A stretch of 64,000 nt of DNA from contig CAVSZE010000012.1 in the NCBI GenBank assembly GCA_963732375.1, forward strand, positions 310,001-374,000. The letters are read 5' to 3'. The position numbers were made by a program, and so were the translations under genes. This DNA is from RPQJ01 sp963732375 (lineage in GTDB: Bacteria; Pseudomonadota; Gammaproteobacteria; Steroidobacterales; Steroidobacteraceae). This document shows, in pieces, positions 32,596-41,705 of the stretch (position 1 is its first letter; every line of letters starts with the position of its first letter). The notes below the pieces were generated by a model. That model did not search any database and was not told where the DNA came from. It saw only the letters and a list, made by a program, of their open reading frames with translations.

Positions 32596-35500
32596 CCTCA
32601 GGCGCTCCGACGAGCATGCTCGTGAACGCGCGCTCGACGTGACGCGCAGCTTCATCGTGCAGGCGCCGGCAGGATCCGGCAAGACGGAACTGCTGATTCG
32701 ACGTTTTCTCGCGCTGCTCGCGACGGTCACTGCGCCCGAGTCGGTGCTGGCGATCACGTTCACGCGAAAGGCCGCGGCCGAGATGCGCGATCGCATCCTT
32801 CGGGCACTGCGCTCAGCGATGGATCCAATCTCGGCCGGCGGCCGGCCACCGCACGTGCGCACGCTGCAACTCGCACGGAAGGCCCTCGAGGCCGACACAC
32901 GGCTGGGCTGGGACCTGCTCGGCAACCCTGCGCGCCTGCGCATACAGACGATCGATGCGTTCAACTTCGGTCTCGCGCGCCGGCTGCCGGTATTGTCCGG
33001 ACTCGGTGCGGACCTGGCAGTGGAGGACGACGCGAAGGATCTCTACCGCAAGGCAGCGGAACGCCTGCTCGAACACCTGCCCGCGGGCGACGACCTGCAC
33101 TCGCGCGCGGTCGCGACCCTTCTGGGCCACGTCGACAACCGCGTGCCGAGGTTCGTGGACCTGGTGATCGAGATGCTGGCGCGCCGCGATGCCTGGGGAC
33201 CGGTCCTTCCCGAAGTGGGCGGTGACGAGATCGCCAATGCGAACCTCCGGGCCAGCCTGGAGCGCGCTCGCATCGAACTGGTCGAGGCGCACCTGGAGGC
33301 GCTCACGCGCGAGTTCCCGAGCGACCTGCTTGCCGACGCCATGGCGGTGGCGCGCGAGGCAGCCGCGACGCTGGTGGCCGCCGGGAGCGAATCGCCGATC
33401 GCGGCGTGGGCAGGGCATCGCGACACGTTGCCAGGCGCGCTTACGGATCGATCACAGTGGCTCGGCCTCGCAGCGCTGCTGCTCACTGCCGGCGGCACAC
33501 CGCGCAGGAGCTTCGACTACAGGGTGGGCTTCCCACCCGGAAAGCCCGGGGCACCACTCAAGCAGCGAGCGCTGGCGGTGGCGTCCACGCTGGCGCCGCT
33601 GGAGGAACTGACGGCGCGGTTGGACGCCGTGCGCCGACTGCCGGAGCCTCGCTATGCGGCCGACGAATGGCGCGTGCTGCAGGCACAGCTGGTGGTGCTG
33701 CGACTAGCGGCGGCCGAGCTCGAGGTCGTTTTTTCCGAGAGACGACTTGCCGACTACCCACGCATCGCTGCGGCGGCACTGCAATCGCTGGGCAGCGAGG
33801 ACGAGCCCACGGATACGGCCCTTGCGCTCGACGCTACGCTGCAGCACGTGCTGGTCGACGAATTCCAGGACACTTCGGAGGCCCAGGTCAGGCTGCTTGG
33901 AAAACTCACCAGCGGCTGGCAGCGAGACGATGGCCGCACGTTGTTCCTGGTCGGCGACCCGATGCAGTCCATTTACCGGTTCAGGAACGCGGAGGTCGGC
34001 CTGTTCCTCGACGTTCGCGAGCGCGGCCTCGGCGATATCTCGCTGGAACCGCTTTCGCTGGCCGTGAATTATCGTTCAACAGGTCCGCTGGTCGAGTGGG
34101 TGAACGGCTGTTTCGCGCGGGTCCTGCCGGCGCTGGACGACGAGGTGACCGGCGCGGTGACGCACGCGGCGAGTGTTGCGGCGACGGGAGCCGGCGAGGA
34201 CGGCGGCGTGCAGGTGCATCCGCTGTTCCGCCGCAGCAGGCTGTTCGAGGCATGCTCGGTCGTCGACGTGGTCGAGCAGCGGCTGGCGGAAGATGACGAC
34301 GCCGACATCGCGATCCTGGTTCAGGGTCGAAGCCACCTGATTCACATCGTGGGCGAGCTGGTACGCAGGGGTGTTCCGTTCCAGGCCACGGACATCGACC
34401 CGCTGGGCGAGCGACCCATCGTGCTCGACCTGCTCGCGCTTACGCGCGCCATCGCGCACCCGGCCGATCGTCCGGCATGGCTTGCGGTGCTGCGGGCACC
34501 GTGGTGCGGCCTCACGCTTGCCGAACTGCACGCGCTCTGCGGTGACATGCGCAGCGCGACGCTGCCACAACTGCTTCGGGACGATGCGCGTCGCCAGCGG
34601 CTCGAACCCGGTGCCCGCGCGAGACTCGACAGGCTCTGGACCATTCTGGAGACCGCGCCCGTGGAACTGCGGCGATTCGGGCTGCGCGACGCCGCGGAAC
34701 GCGCGTGGCTCGCGCTGGGTGGCCCTGCCACGGCGCGGTCTGCGCGCGAGCTCGACGAAGCACAGGCCTATTTCGACGAACTTGCAGGGCTGGAACGGCG
34801 CGCCCGTGGACACGTGGATCTCACCAAGCTCGCCGAGGCGCTCGAGAAACTCTATGCGCCATCGCGACCCGACGCTTCGATTCGCGTGCACCTGCTCACG
34901 GTCCACAAGGCGAAGGGACTCGAGTTCGACACGGTCATCGTGCCGGGCCTGGAGCGCCGATCGCGTTCGGACGACAAGCGGCTGCTGCAGTGGGCGCGAT
35001 TGCCCGGAGCCAGTGGCCGCGGCCTGGTTGTCGCACCAGTAGCAGGCACCGGTGACGACCCGAACCCGCTCTACCGCTGGCTCGAAGGCCTGGAAAGCGG
35101 GAAGCTCGTGCAGGAGAAGCGGCGATTGCTGTACGTAGCGGCGACGCGAGCGAAGCGCCGGCTGCACCTGTTCGGCAGTTGTGCGCTGAAGGACGGAGAC
35201 GGCGGCGGGCCGACGATCGTGACGCCCCCTTCGATGGTGGCGCTCGGGTTGCTGTGGCCCGTGCTCGAGACGGACTTCCAGGCACGGCTTGCGGGCGTGG
35301 CGGAAATCGAGGGGGAGGCGGCTCCGGTCATCCCGCGCGACCCGCTGCTTCGACGCCTTCCACTCACATGGTCCGTACCGCCGCTGGAGTCTCCCCGCAT
35401 CGAGTCGTCGAGCCGGTCGCGGGCGGCAGCCGAGCCGCCGGTCCTGTTCGACTGGGCGTCGGAGACGGCGCGCCATGTCGGCACTGTCGTTCACCGGGAG

Positions 35501-35983
35501 CTTCTGCGCATTGCCCGGGGCGGTGCCGGATCCTCGGCCGGCGCGCCGGGAACAGCGACCGTGCGCCGTTTTCACGACGAACTCGCGGAACTCGGCGTAC
35601 CCGCAGACCGTCGCACGGATGCCGTCCAGCGCGTAGCGACGGCCGTGCAGCGCACGCTTGCGGACGAGCGCGGACGCTGGCTGCTCGATCAGCGCCATGC
35701 GTCGGCGGACAGCGAGCTGGCCCTGACAGGGCGAATGAATGGCGACGTCGTGTCCGTGGTGATCGACCGGACGTTCGTGGACGGGCAGGGAACGCGTTGG
35801 ATCGTCGACTACAAGACAAGCGGTCATGAAGGCGCTGGACTCGAGGCGTTTCTCGACCGCGAGCAGCAGCGATACTCACCACAACTCGTACGTTACGCGG
35901 CGCTGGTCCGGCACCTCGGGCCGGAGCCGGTTCGGCTGGGACTGTATTTCCCGCTGCTGTCGGCCTGGCGGGACTGGTCCTAG
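32588..35983 (+). CDS. AddA-like UvrD-family helicase-nuclease
   Basis: Superfamily 1A helicase fused to a PD-(D/E)XK nuclease, expected to unwind and degrade broken DNA ends with the preceding protein. The 1131 residues include Walker A QAPAGSGKTE (26-34), AITFTRKAAAEM, Walker B LVDEFQDTSE, GDPMQSIYRFRNAE, the later helicase motifs VHKAKGLEFDTVIVPG and LLYVAATRAKRRLHL, and a C-terminal nuclease with WIVDYKTSG (D1074, K1076). The ATG at 32588 gives the standard start; the frame opens 99 bases earlier inside the upstream gene. Its TAG stop is on the same CTAG palindrome that ends the opposite-strand gspN. Confidence 0.9.
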   Translation: MTDLRRSDEHARERALDVTRSFIVQAPAGSGKTELLIRRFLALLATVTAPESVLAITFTRKAAAEMRDRILRALRSAMDPISAGGRPPHVRTLQLARKALEADTRLGWDLLGNPARLRIQTIDAFNFGLARRLPVLSGLGADLAVEDDAKDLYRKAAERLLEHLPAGDDLHSRAVATLLGHVDNRVPRFVDLVIEMLARRDAWGPVLPEVGGDEIANANLRASLERARIELVEAHLEALTREFPSDLLADAMAVAREAAATLVAAGSESPIAAWAGHRDTLPGALTDRSQWLGLAALLLTAGGTPRRSFDYRVGFPPGKPGAPLKQRALAVASTLAPLEELTARLDAVRRLPEPRYAADEWRVLQAQLVVLRLAAAELEVVFSERRLADYPRIAAAALQSLGSEDEPTDTALALDATLQHVLVDEFQDTSEAQVRLLGKLTSGWQRDDGRTLFLVGDPMQSIYRFRNAEVGLFLDVRERGLGDISLEPLSLAVNYRSTGPLVEWVNGCFARVLPALDDEVTGAVTHAASVAATGAGEDGGVQVHPLFRRSRLFEACSVVDVVEQRLAEDDDADIAILVQGRSHLIHIVGELVRRGVPFQATDIDPLGERPIVLDLLALTRAIAHPADRPAWLAVLRAPWCGLTLAELHALCGDMRSATLPQLLRDDARRQRLEPGARARLDRLWTILETAPVELRRFGLRDAAERAWLALGGPATARSARELDEAQAYFDELAGLERRARGHVDLTKLAEALEKLYAPSRPDASIRVHLLTVHKAKGLEFDTVIVPGLERRSRSDDKRLLQWARLPGASGRGLVVAPVAGTGDDPNPLYRWLEGLESGKLVQEKRRLLYVAATRAKRRLHLFGSCALKDGDGGGPTIVTPPSMVALGLLWPVLETDFQARLAGVAEIEGEAAPVIPRDPLLRRLPLTWSVPPLESPRIESSSRSRAAAEPPVLFDWASETARHVGTVVHRELLRIARGGAGSSAGAPGTATVRRFHDELAELGVPADRRTDAVQRVATAVQRTLADERGRWLLDQRHASADSELALTGRMNGDVVSVVIDRTFVDGQGTRWIVDYKTSGHEGAGLEAFLDREQQRYSPQLVRYAALVRHLGPEPVRLGLYFPLLSAWRDWS

Positions 35984-36792
35984 AGCGTCCCGCTCACCCC
36001 GAACGGCCGCCGGCCGCTCGCGTCCACCGGACCGAGATACTCAATCGAGCGAACCAGGTTCGTCGGAGCACCGTCCCGGGCCGCCACCGTACCCTCGAGC
36101 AGGAAATTTCGTCCGGCAGCGAGCGTCAATGCAGCATCGACCGCAAACGGACCGTTCGTGTCAGTCACGCGCGCCCGGACGTCGGACGACCCTGCTGACG
36201 CTGTTCGCGGGTCGGGGATCACGATTTCGAAACTGCCGATGTTGTCGGCGCCGAGTTGTGGCATGACGACATCTGAGAGTAGCAGCGTGCCCGCGGCTGC
36301 CACCGGCCAGCCGGAGACCAGCCGCAGCTGCGTGAATGTGCCGCTCGCCCTGCCGCGCCAGCCGCGTGCCATTCCACTTGGAATCTCGGCGAAAAACTCG
36401 ATTGGAAGGTCGAGCCGCACATTGGTGAAGTCCAGCGTTCCGTCCAGCGCCGCTGCAGCCTCGGCGCGGACCGTCCCGTCGGCACGCACGAGCGAGATAT
36501 CGGCAGCCGCACGGGCGTGCAGCAGCGCCAGGGGGCGCAGGCGCCAGCGCAGCTGGCCCAGCGACGCACCCTGCCAGGTGGCGTTGCCCGCGACGCCCGA
36601 CCATATGGTTCCGGAAAATCCCGTGGCCGACAGGCCTACGCGCTGGAGTGCTCGCCCGGCCAGGCTGGCCGGCAAGGTAGTTACGGCAAAGCAGGCGAGG
36701 GCGATGAGGCCGAGGAGGATGAGCCGTCGATTCCTCTTCGCAACGCCCGGCTCTCCGAGCGGCCCGGCGTCACGGCGCGGCGGCGGCGCCAT
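35980..36792 (-). CDS. gspN: Type II secretion system protein N
   Basis: Inner-membrane accessory subunit of the type II secretion system. The 270-residue protein has one N-terminal transmembrane helix (RLILLGLIALACFAVTTLPASLAG) followed by a periplasmic beta-rich domain with the GspN features ATGFSGTIWSGVAGNATW and LGQLRWRLRPLALL. ATG 36792 overlaps the end of gspM by 23 bases; a longer frame gives extra basic residues. The last gene of the gsp run. GspN is poorly conserved, so position supports the call as much as sequence. Confidence 0.82.
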   Translation of the reverse strand: MAPPPRRDAGPLGEPGVAKRNRRLILLGLIALACFAVTTLPASLAGRALQRVGLSATGFSGTIWSGVAGNATWQGASLGQLRWRLRPLALLHARAAADISLVRADGTVRAEAAAALDGTLDFTNVRLDLPIEFFAEIPSGMARGWRGRASGTFTQLRLVSGWPVAAAGTLLLSDVVMPQLGADNIGSFEIVIPDPRTASAGSSDVRARVTDTNGPFAVDAALTLAAGRNFLLEGTVAARDGAPTNLVRSIEYLGPVDASGRRPFGVSGTL

Positions 36793-37264
36793 GCGTGAGC
36801 GTGATGCTTGCGTTGACCAGTCCCGGGGCGGAACCCGCATCGATGGTTGCGTCGGAAACGCTGATGCCGAACCTGAGCTGCAGGCCTGCCAGCCAGGCGA
36901 TCATTGCGTCGAACGGCGCTCCTTCGAGACGCAGTCGCAAACCGTTATTGCCGCTTGGGCTCTGGTCACGGATGGTGCTGCCCAGCCCGGACTGGCGTCC
37001 GGTGCGGTCGACGAGCACCACAAGGGATTCTTTGGTACCGGCACCGCCGGTCGCGGCCATCGCCGCAGCCCTGGGTGCGGCCTGCTGCATCCAGGCGAGG
37101 TCCGCCGTCTTCCGCTCCACGCGCGCCGCCTGCCTCGCGCGCATGTGCTCGAGCGGCAGTGCGACAGCCACGTAAAGCACCAGGATGCCTACCAGCGCCG
37201 CGGCGCCATACACCAGTTTTCGTTCGCGGGGGGCGAGGTTCGCGAGCCAGTGGCGGATGTTCAT
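36770..37264 (-). CDS. gspM: Type II secretion system protein M
   Basis: Inner-membrane assembly subunit that partners GspL. The 164 residues show the expected layout: short cytoplasmic start with LAPRERKLVYG, one membrane helix (AAALVGILVLYVAVALPL), a coiled region, and a small periplasmic ferredoxin-like domain (GLRLRLEGAPFDAMIAWLAGL, then NASITLTH). It overlaps gspL by four bases and gspN by 23. Confidence 0.88.
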   Translation of the reverse strand: MNIRHWLANLAPRERKLVYGAAALVGILVLYVAVALPLEHMRARQAARVERKTADLAWMQQAAPRAAAMAATGGAGTKESLVVLVDRTGRQSGLGSTIRDQSPSGNNGLRLRLEGAPFDAMIAWLAGLQLRFGISVSDATIDAGSAPGLVNASITLTHGAAAAP

Positions 37265-38484
37265 GATCGTCCCAACTTCACCACCAGCCTGCCTTCGACC
37301 ATTTCGCCACGCGGAGTTGCAGACTGCAGTTCGGCGCTCAAGCCGCCCACGCTCATCGCCTGCTTCAGGCCGTCCAGCGACTCGACCGACGGCGCCATCA
37401 GCCGCAGGTCGACGGAGTCACCGCGGCAGCTGATCGACTCGACGCGCGCCTGCGGTGTGCCGGCAAGCGCGCGCGACAGCGCCGACAGCGTCGGGAGCAG
37501 CGCGCTGTTTCCGCCGCCACCGCCAAGCAAGCCTTCCATCTGTGCGCGCGGGTTCACTGCTTTCTGCCCGGGCAGCGCCTGGGCGAACAGCTGGGCGATC
37601 TGTGCATCGAGTTTCTTCTCGGCCCCCGAGAGCTGCCACATGGACAGCCCCTGGACGACCACGAATACCAGTGCGGTGGCGGCGGCCAGCGCGGCAGGCA
37701 GTCGCCAACGGCGGAATCCCACCGCCAGCGACGAACGCGCAGCGTACGGCCCCTGGAGCAGGTTCACGGCCGTGCCGTTGACGCACTGGCCGGCCAGCAA
37801 CGGCAGCGATCCGTCAGGGAGCAGTTTCACCTGCAGTGTCGATGCGCGCTCGCGCAGCGCCTCGATGGTTTCACGATGCTGCTCGTAATCGGCCGGCGCG
37901 GCGAAGAACGCGATGTGCCCGGCAGGGTGTCCGGCGCGGTCGACCGCGAGCGCGAGGGCGTCCGCCAGCGGATTGGCGTCGAGTGCGAAAGGAACGTCGC
38001 CTTCGCGGCGAACGTGGAGAGTCTCGCCGTCGAACAGGATGGTGCTGCCACCCGGGGTCGGGGGCACCACGGCCGTGTCGGCGTATGCGGCATCCGGCTG
38101 TATGCCGGCGGCCTCGCAGGCCTCGAGCCACCGGTCCATCAGGTGGCGCGAAACGACGGCGACTGGCGTGGCCGCGGCGCCGGTCGGCTTGTCGCCAATG
38201 GCGAAATGCAACCCCTCTACATCCGAAGCCAGTTGTTCCTCGAGCGCAAACGGCACCGCCTGCGCGAGACGGGCGCCGCCGCGCAGCGGCAACTCCGGCT
38301 CGGCCAGCGTCACCTCGCTGCCGGGCAACAGCAGTACGGTCGTACGCTGCTGCGCGAGGCCCAACGCGTCAGCGAGCGGGCCCGTCTGCACCGGGCCAGA
38401 TCGCGCGCCGTTCGCATCGACGATCAGCCACGAAGCCTGCGCCCCTTCGGCGGCGCGCAGGCGAATCACCAGCGTCTCAGACAT
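37261..38484 (-). CDS. gspL: Type II secretion system protein L
   Basis: Bitopic inner-membrane subunit that recruits the GspE ATPase. The 407-residue protein has an actin-like cytoplasmic domain (about 1-240; LLPGSEVTLAEPELP, AVPFALEEQLA), a transmembrane helix around 250-272 (WRLPAALAAATALVFVVVQGL) and a periplasmic domain ending in a ferredoxin-like fold. It is followed by gspM with a four-base overlap. GspE is not encoded in this window. Confidence 0.9.
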   Translation of the reverse strand: MSETLVIRLRAAEGAQASWLIVDANGARSGPVQTGPLADALGLAQQRTTVLLLPGSEVTLAEPELPLRGGARLAQAVPFALEEQLASDVEGLHFAIGDKPTGAAATPVAVVSRHLMDRWLEACEAAGIQPDAAYADTAVVPPTPGGSTILFDGETLHVRREGDVPFALDANPLADALALAVDRAGHPAGHIAFFAAPADYEQHRETIEALRERASTLQVKLLPDGSLPLLAGQCVNGTAVNLLQGPYAARSSLAVGFRRWRLPAALAAATALVFVVVQGLSMWQLSGAEKKLDAQIAQLFAQALPGQKAVNPRAQMEGLLGGGGGNSALLPTLSALSRALAGTPQARVESISCRGDSVDLRLMAPSVESLDGLKQAMSVGGLSAELQSATPRGEMVEGRLVVKLGRS

Positions 38485-38499
38485 CGTGCCTCGGGAGGA

Positions 38500-39456
38500 T
38501 CATTCGGTTCCGAAACTGCGCAACTGGGGACGCACAAGTCCTCCCTGTCCACGCACGAGGAGACTGTACAGCGTGAAATCGGTGGTGCCAATAGTGACCC
38601 ATACCGTTGCGCCGAAGAAGTTGCTCGATTCGCCGATGGTGTCCTTGACCTTCTCGTACTCCGCGTCGCCGAATGCTGCGCGCAGGTCTGCCAGGGCGGG
38701 AAAACAGCCGCTCTCGCGACGCTTGGCAAGGTCTTCCGGGCTGAGGCCGAACTCGCGCACGTTCTCGATCAATGAGTCGAGGACGATGCCGGGTGCCGTG
38801 CACACGTTCAGCTTGGTGCCGACCGGCAGCGCCGTCACGTAGGGCTTGAGTTTCGCGTAGCGTTCTGCTCCGAAGCCCGGCAGCGAAAGCAGCTCGCTCG
38901 CTCGCGTGATGGGCATGTTGGCCGCGAGATAGGGAGGGTTCTGGCCGGTGTACACGCTGTCCTCGGCGCCATCCGGAAATCCGGGCTGCGTGTCCTCATC
39001 GATCCAGTCGGCCATCTCAGATGCCCAGTTCGGCTCCAGGTCCAGCCATGCCAGGATGCGCGCGAGCTGCAGGACGGCCTGCGGGTTGGTCGTGCCGTCC
39101 GCGAACACCAGGTTGTTCAGGTTGAAGCGGCCCTGCAGGTCCTCGAGCCGTCCCGCAACCGTGCCCCCCTCGATCGGCAATGGCGGCAGCGGCCTCGCCC
39201 AGTTCTCAGTGAAGTTGTCACCCTGCGACTCCTGCTCGTCGCGCTGCAGCACGTCCGCCGCCCAGGCCTCGGCGCCGAGCGCGACCTCGAAGGCCTGGTC
39301 GAGCGCGAACAGCGTGGCGGCGCGTCGCTGGTCGAGCATGCCACGGTAGACCACATTCACGGCCAGGATCGTGGCGAGCGCGACGATGAGCACCGCCGTG
39401 ATCAGCGCAACGCCGCGCTGCGACCTCGGCATCGCGTGCTGCTTCATGGCGCTCAT
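38500..39456 (-). CDS. gspK: Type II secretion system minor pseudopilin K
   Basis: Tip pseudopilin that caps the pseudopilus. The 318-residue protein has a prepilin-like leader and helix (QRGVALITAVLIVALATILAVNVVYR) lacking the Glu5 of major pseudopilins, as usual for GspK, and the long globular part with QGRFNLNNL, DWIDEDTQP and a helix-hairpin-helix-like ITRASELLSLPGFG. It overlaps gspJ by four bases. Confidence 0.94.
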   Translation of the reverse strand: MSAMKQHAMPRSQRGVALITAVLIVALATILAVNVVYRGMLDQRRAATLFALDQAFEVALGAEAWAADVLQRDEQESQGDNFTENWARPLPPLPIEGGTVAGRLEDLQGRFNLNNLVFADGTTNPQAVLQLARILAWLDLEPNWASEMADWIDEDTQPGFPDGAEDSVYTGQNPPYLAANMPITRASELLSLPGFGAERYAKLKPYVTALPVGTKLNVCTAPGIVLDSLIENVREFGLSPEDLAKRRESGCFPALADLRAAFGDAEYEKVKDTIGESSNFFGATVWVTIGTTDFTLYSLLVRGQGGLVRPQLRSFGTE

Positions 39457-40070
39457 CCGGGCATCTCGACGAGGCGGCGGATCGTGCCCCAGTCGTCGAG
39501 TTCAATGATGATTTCCACGGCTGCCGGGCGGCGGCGGACTTCTGCGGGGTCGATCGTCTGCGCCGCAGGCCACTGGTCGATCCAGGTGCGACTGCTGTCC
39601 AGTACGCGGAAGGTGATCGACGTGACGCCGGTCAGCATCCGCTCGCGGACCGGTTCGACCGTGAGAGTGCGGTCCAGCACTGGCCAGTGGTCGCGCCAGA
39701 GTTCCTGGTTCTCGACCCTGTAACCAACGCGCTGCAGGGTCGGGCGCTGCAGCCCGGCCGTGTTGCTCCAGCCCGCCCGGGTCAGCTGCAGGCGGTATTC
39801 GGTAGTCAGCCCGAGCATCAGCGCCGGCAACCGCGTATCACCGATAGGCTCACGAATCGCGCGTGGCTCGACCTGCTCGAGATCCTGGACGAGCGTCTGC
39901 ACGGCGCGCTGCACCTGCCGCGTACGATCGAGTCGCTGCTCGGCGTACTCGCTCTGCTTCTGGAGCTGCGTATACCCGCTCAGCGCCAGTACACCAACGA
40001 CCGAGAAGATCGCGACCGCGACCAGCAGCTCGAGCAGCGTAAACCCTGCATGTGTGCGTGGCGCGCTCAC
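39453..40070 (-). CDS. gspJ: Type II secretion system minor pseudopilin J
   Basis: Minor pseudopilin of the GspI-J-K tip complex. Its 205 residues start with a short leader and the type IV prepilin cleavage motif HAG-FTLLELLVAVAIFSVVGVLAL, then a globular domain containing RAVQTLVQDLEQVEPRAIR, a GspJ hallmark. It overlaps both neighbours by four bases. Confidence 0.93.
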   Translation of the reverse strand: MSAPRTHAGFTLLELLVAVAIFSVVGVLALSGYTQLQKQSEYAEQRLDRTRQVQRAVQTLVQDLEQVEPRAIREPIGDTRLPALMLGLTTEYRLQLTRAGWSNTAGLQRPTLQRVGYRVENQELWRDHWPVLDRTLTVEPVRERMLTGVTSITFRVLDSSRTWIDQWPAAQTIDPAEVRRRPAAVEIIIELDDWGTIRRLVEMPG

Positions 40071-40648
40071 TCCAGGTCATCGCTATTCTTGGGATTGATT
40101 ATCGGTGGCACGCCTACCGAGGGTGGCTTCACCGGCGGGTTCTTCGTACCGTCATTCCCTCCGCTGTCGTCCCCGTTCCCGTCCTGGCCGGGCCCACCGT
40201 TCCCTGAGCCGTTCCAGGCGATCGTGCCGCCCCCGGCCGGGCCGACCGCGCTCCCGTAGAAGCCGGTCACCGATGCCAGCACGACATCGTCGCGCGCATC
40301 CGCGGGACGCACCGTGACGTCCATTCGCCGCAGGCTCTGTACCTGGGTCTGCGTGACGCTCATGGACCAGTGCCAGCGTTGGCCGGCGAAATCCACCTCG
40401 TCCGACGAGTCCGCGACCGGCGGTGGCGCTGGCTGGAGGCGCTGCTCGGTCACGACATTCATGGCGACCCAGTGCGCGACGGTCTTGTCGCGCAGGTAGG
40501 TTCCATTGCGTGCCTGCTGCGACACGGCCTCGATCACGCCCAGCATGCCGAGCGCGACGATGACGAGCGCCGCAAGCACTTCGATTAGCGTGAAGCCCGA
40601 CGCCGAGCGCGCGGCCCGAGGGGGCATTTCAGCGGGCGGACGGGTCAT
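40067..40648 (-). CDS. gspI: Type II secretion system minor pseudopilin I
   Basis: Minor pseudopilin with leader and cleavage motif SASG-FTLIEVLAALVIVALGMLGVIEA. The mature domain includes VAMNVVTEQRLQ and a WHWSMSVTQT strand. The C-terminus carries an unusual Gly/Asn/Pro/Asp-rich tail of about 40 residues (GNGGPGQDGNGDDSGG and KNPPVKPPSVGVPP), longer than typical GspI. ATG 40648 is preferred because AAGGT lies seven bases upstream. Length 193 residues. Confidence 0.9.
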   Translation of the reverse strand: MTRPPAEMPPRAARSASGFTLIEVLAALVIVALGMLGVIEAVSQQARNGTYLRDKTVAHWVAMNVVTEQRLQPAPPPVADSSDEVDFAGQRWHWSMSVTQTQVQSLRRMDVTVRPADARDDVVLASVTGFYGSAVGPAGGGTIAWNGSGNGGPGQDGNGDDSGGNDGTKNPPVKPPSVGVPPIINPKNSDDLE

Positions 40649-41216
40649 CGACCTTGCCCGAGGTGAGTTGTCCGTCCGTGCTGCCGGCAACGCGGCGTAC
40701 CTCGTCGGTGCCATCGCGCCGCAGCCGGATCTCGAACGGCACCAGGTCGCCCGACGCCTGCACCACGATCTGCGGCGAGAGCGACTGTCCTTCCACCTGG
40801 ACCGAGCGCGCCTTCATCAGCACGTCGCGCGACTCTAGCAGCAGTTCCAGGCCGACGCCGTCTGGCATGAGCCGCTCGCGAAGCAGCGGGTCGCCCGACA
40901 CTGCGAGCCAGCGTTCGCTGCGCGTGTCGTAGCGGAGAAAATCGTAGCCCCGCGCGTCGACGCGCAGGCCGAGGTCGTGGCCCTGCAGCATGGCTTCCTC
41001 ACGCGCCTGGCTGAGCACGGCAGCGAGACGTGCGGCTTCCTGGTCCATCTCGTGGTCGCCTCCAAGCACGTGAATGGAGATGACCGCCATGCTGGAGATG
41101 ATGCCGATGATGACGACGACGACCAGCACCTCGAGCAGCGTGAAGCCCGAGGCACGGGAGCCGGCGCGCACGAGCCGGGAAATGCTACTCGATGTTCCAG
41201 CTACCGATGTCGGCAT
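40629..41216 (-). CDS. gspH: Type II secretion system minor pseudopilin H
   Basis: Minor pseudopilin linking the tip complex to the GspG fibre. The cleavage motif is RASG-FTLLEVLVVVVIIGIISSMAVISI, followed by a GspH-type domain with EAARLAAVLSQAREEAMLQGHDLGLRV. Two starts are possible: ATG 41216, which overlaps gspG by 32 bases and has GAGGGT before it, or GTG 41171, which gives a short conventional leader (MRAGSRASG) just after the gspG stop. The ATG is listed, with moderate certainty. Confidence 0.9.
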   Translation of the reverse strand: MPTSVAGTSSSISRLVRAGSRASGFTLLEVLVVVVIIGIISSMAVISIHVLGGDHEMDQEAARLAAVLSQAREEAMLQGHDLGLRVDARGYDFLRYDTRSERWLAVSGDPLLRERLMPDGVGLELLLESRDVLMKARSVQVEGQSLSPQIVVQASGDLVPFEIRLRRDGTDEVRRVAGSTDGQLTSGKVDDPSAR

Positions 41217-41661
41217 CTTGACCCTCGCCACCCGGCTGGCCGTCGGCCCCAAGGGTGTAGAGGTCGTAGTCACCGTGGGCGCCCGGGGCGAGATAGGTGT
41301 ATTCATTGCCCCAGGGGTCCTTCTTCAGCCCGTCGATGTAACCGCCTTCCTTCCAGTTGCGGATGTTCGGGTCGACGGGGCGCTTGACCAGCGCCTCGAG
41401 TCCCTGCTCGGTGGTGGGGTAGCGGAAGTTGTCCATGCGATAGAGGTTGAGCGCCGTCTCGTAGGCGCGGATGTCCTGCCGCGCCTTGGTGACGCGCGCA
41501 TCGTCGATGCGGCGGATAACGTTTGGCGCCACAAGCGCCGCGAGAATTCCCAGGATCACCACGACGACCATGATTTCGATCAACGTGAATCCCGTATGCC
41601 GCGAGCGTGGGCCGTGGAATCGAAAAGCGCCCGGCAGGCGGGTGACTGGGGGGAAGTTCAT
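41185..41661 (-). CDS. gspG: Type II secretion system major pseudopilin G
   Basis: Forms the pseudopilus fibre. From ATG 41661 the 158-residue protein has a leader ending RHTG, then FTLIEIMVVVVILGILAALVAPNVI. The core GspG signatures DIRAYETALNLYRMDNFRYPTTEQGLEALV, KKDPWGNEYTYLAPG and the calcium-site region YDLYTLGADGQPGGEG are all present. It is the first gene of the gspG-N run; gspC, D, E and F are not here. The gap to the divergent rhombosortase gene is only 44 bases. Confidence 0.97.
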   Translation of the reverse strand: MNFPPVTRLPGAFRFHGPRSRHTGFTLIEIMVVVVILGILAALVAPNVIRRIDDARVTKARQDIRAYETALNLYRMDNFRYPTTEQGLEALVKRPVDPNIRNWKEGGYIDGLKKDPWGNEYTYLAPGAHGDYDLYTLGADGQPGGEGQDADIGSWNIE

Positions 41662-41705
41662 CGCGTGATCATGCCTGTGGCTGTAGAGTCGTCGAATCAT
41701 AGCAA

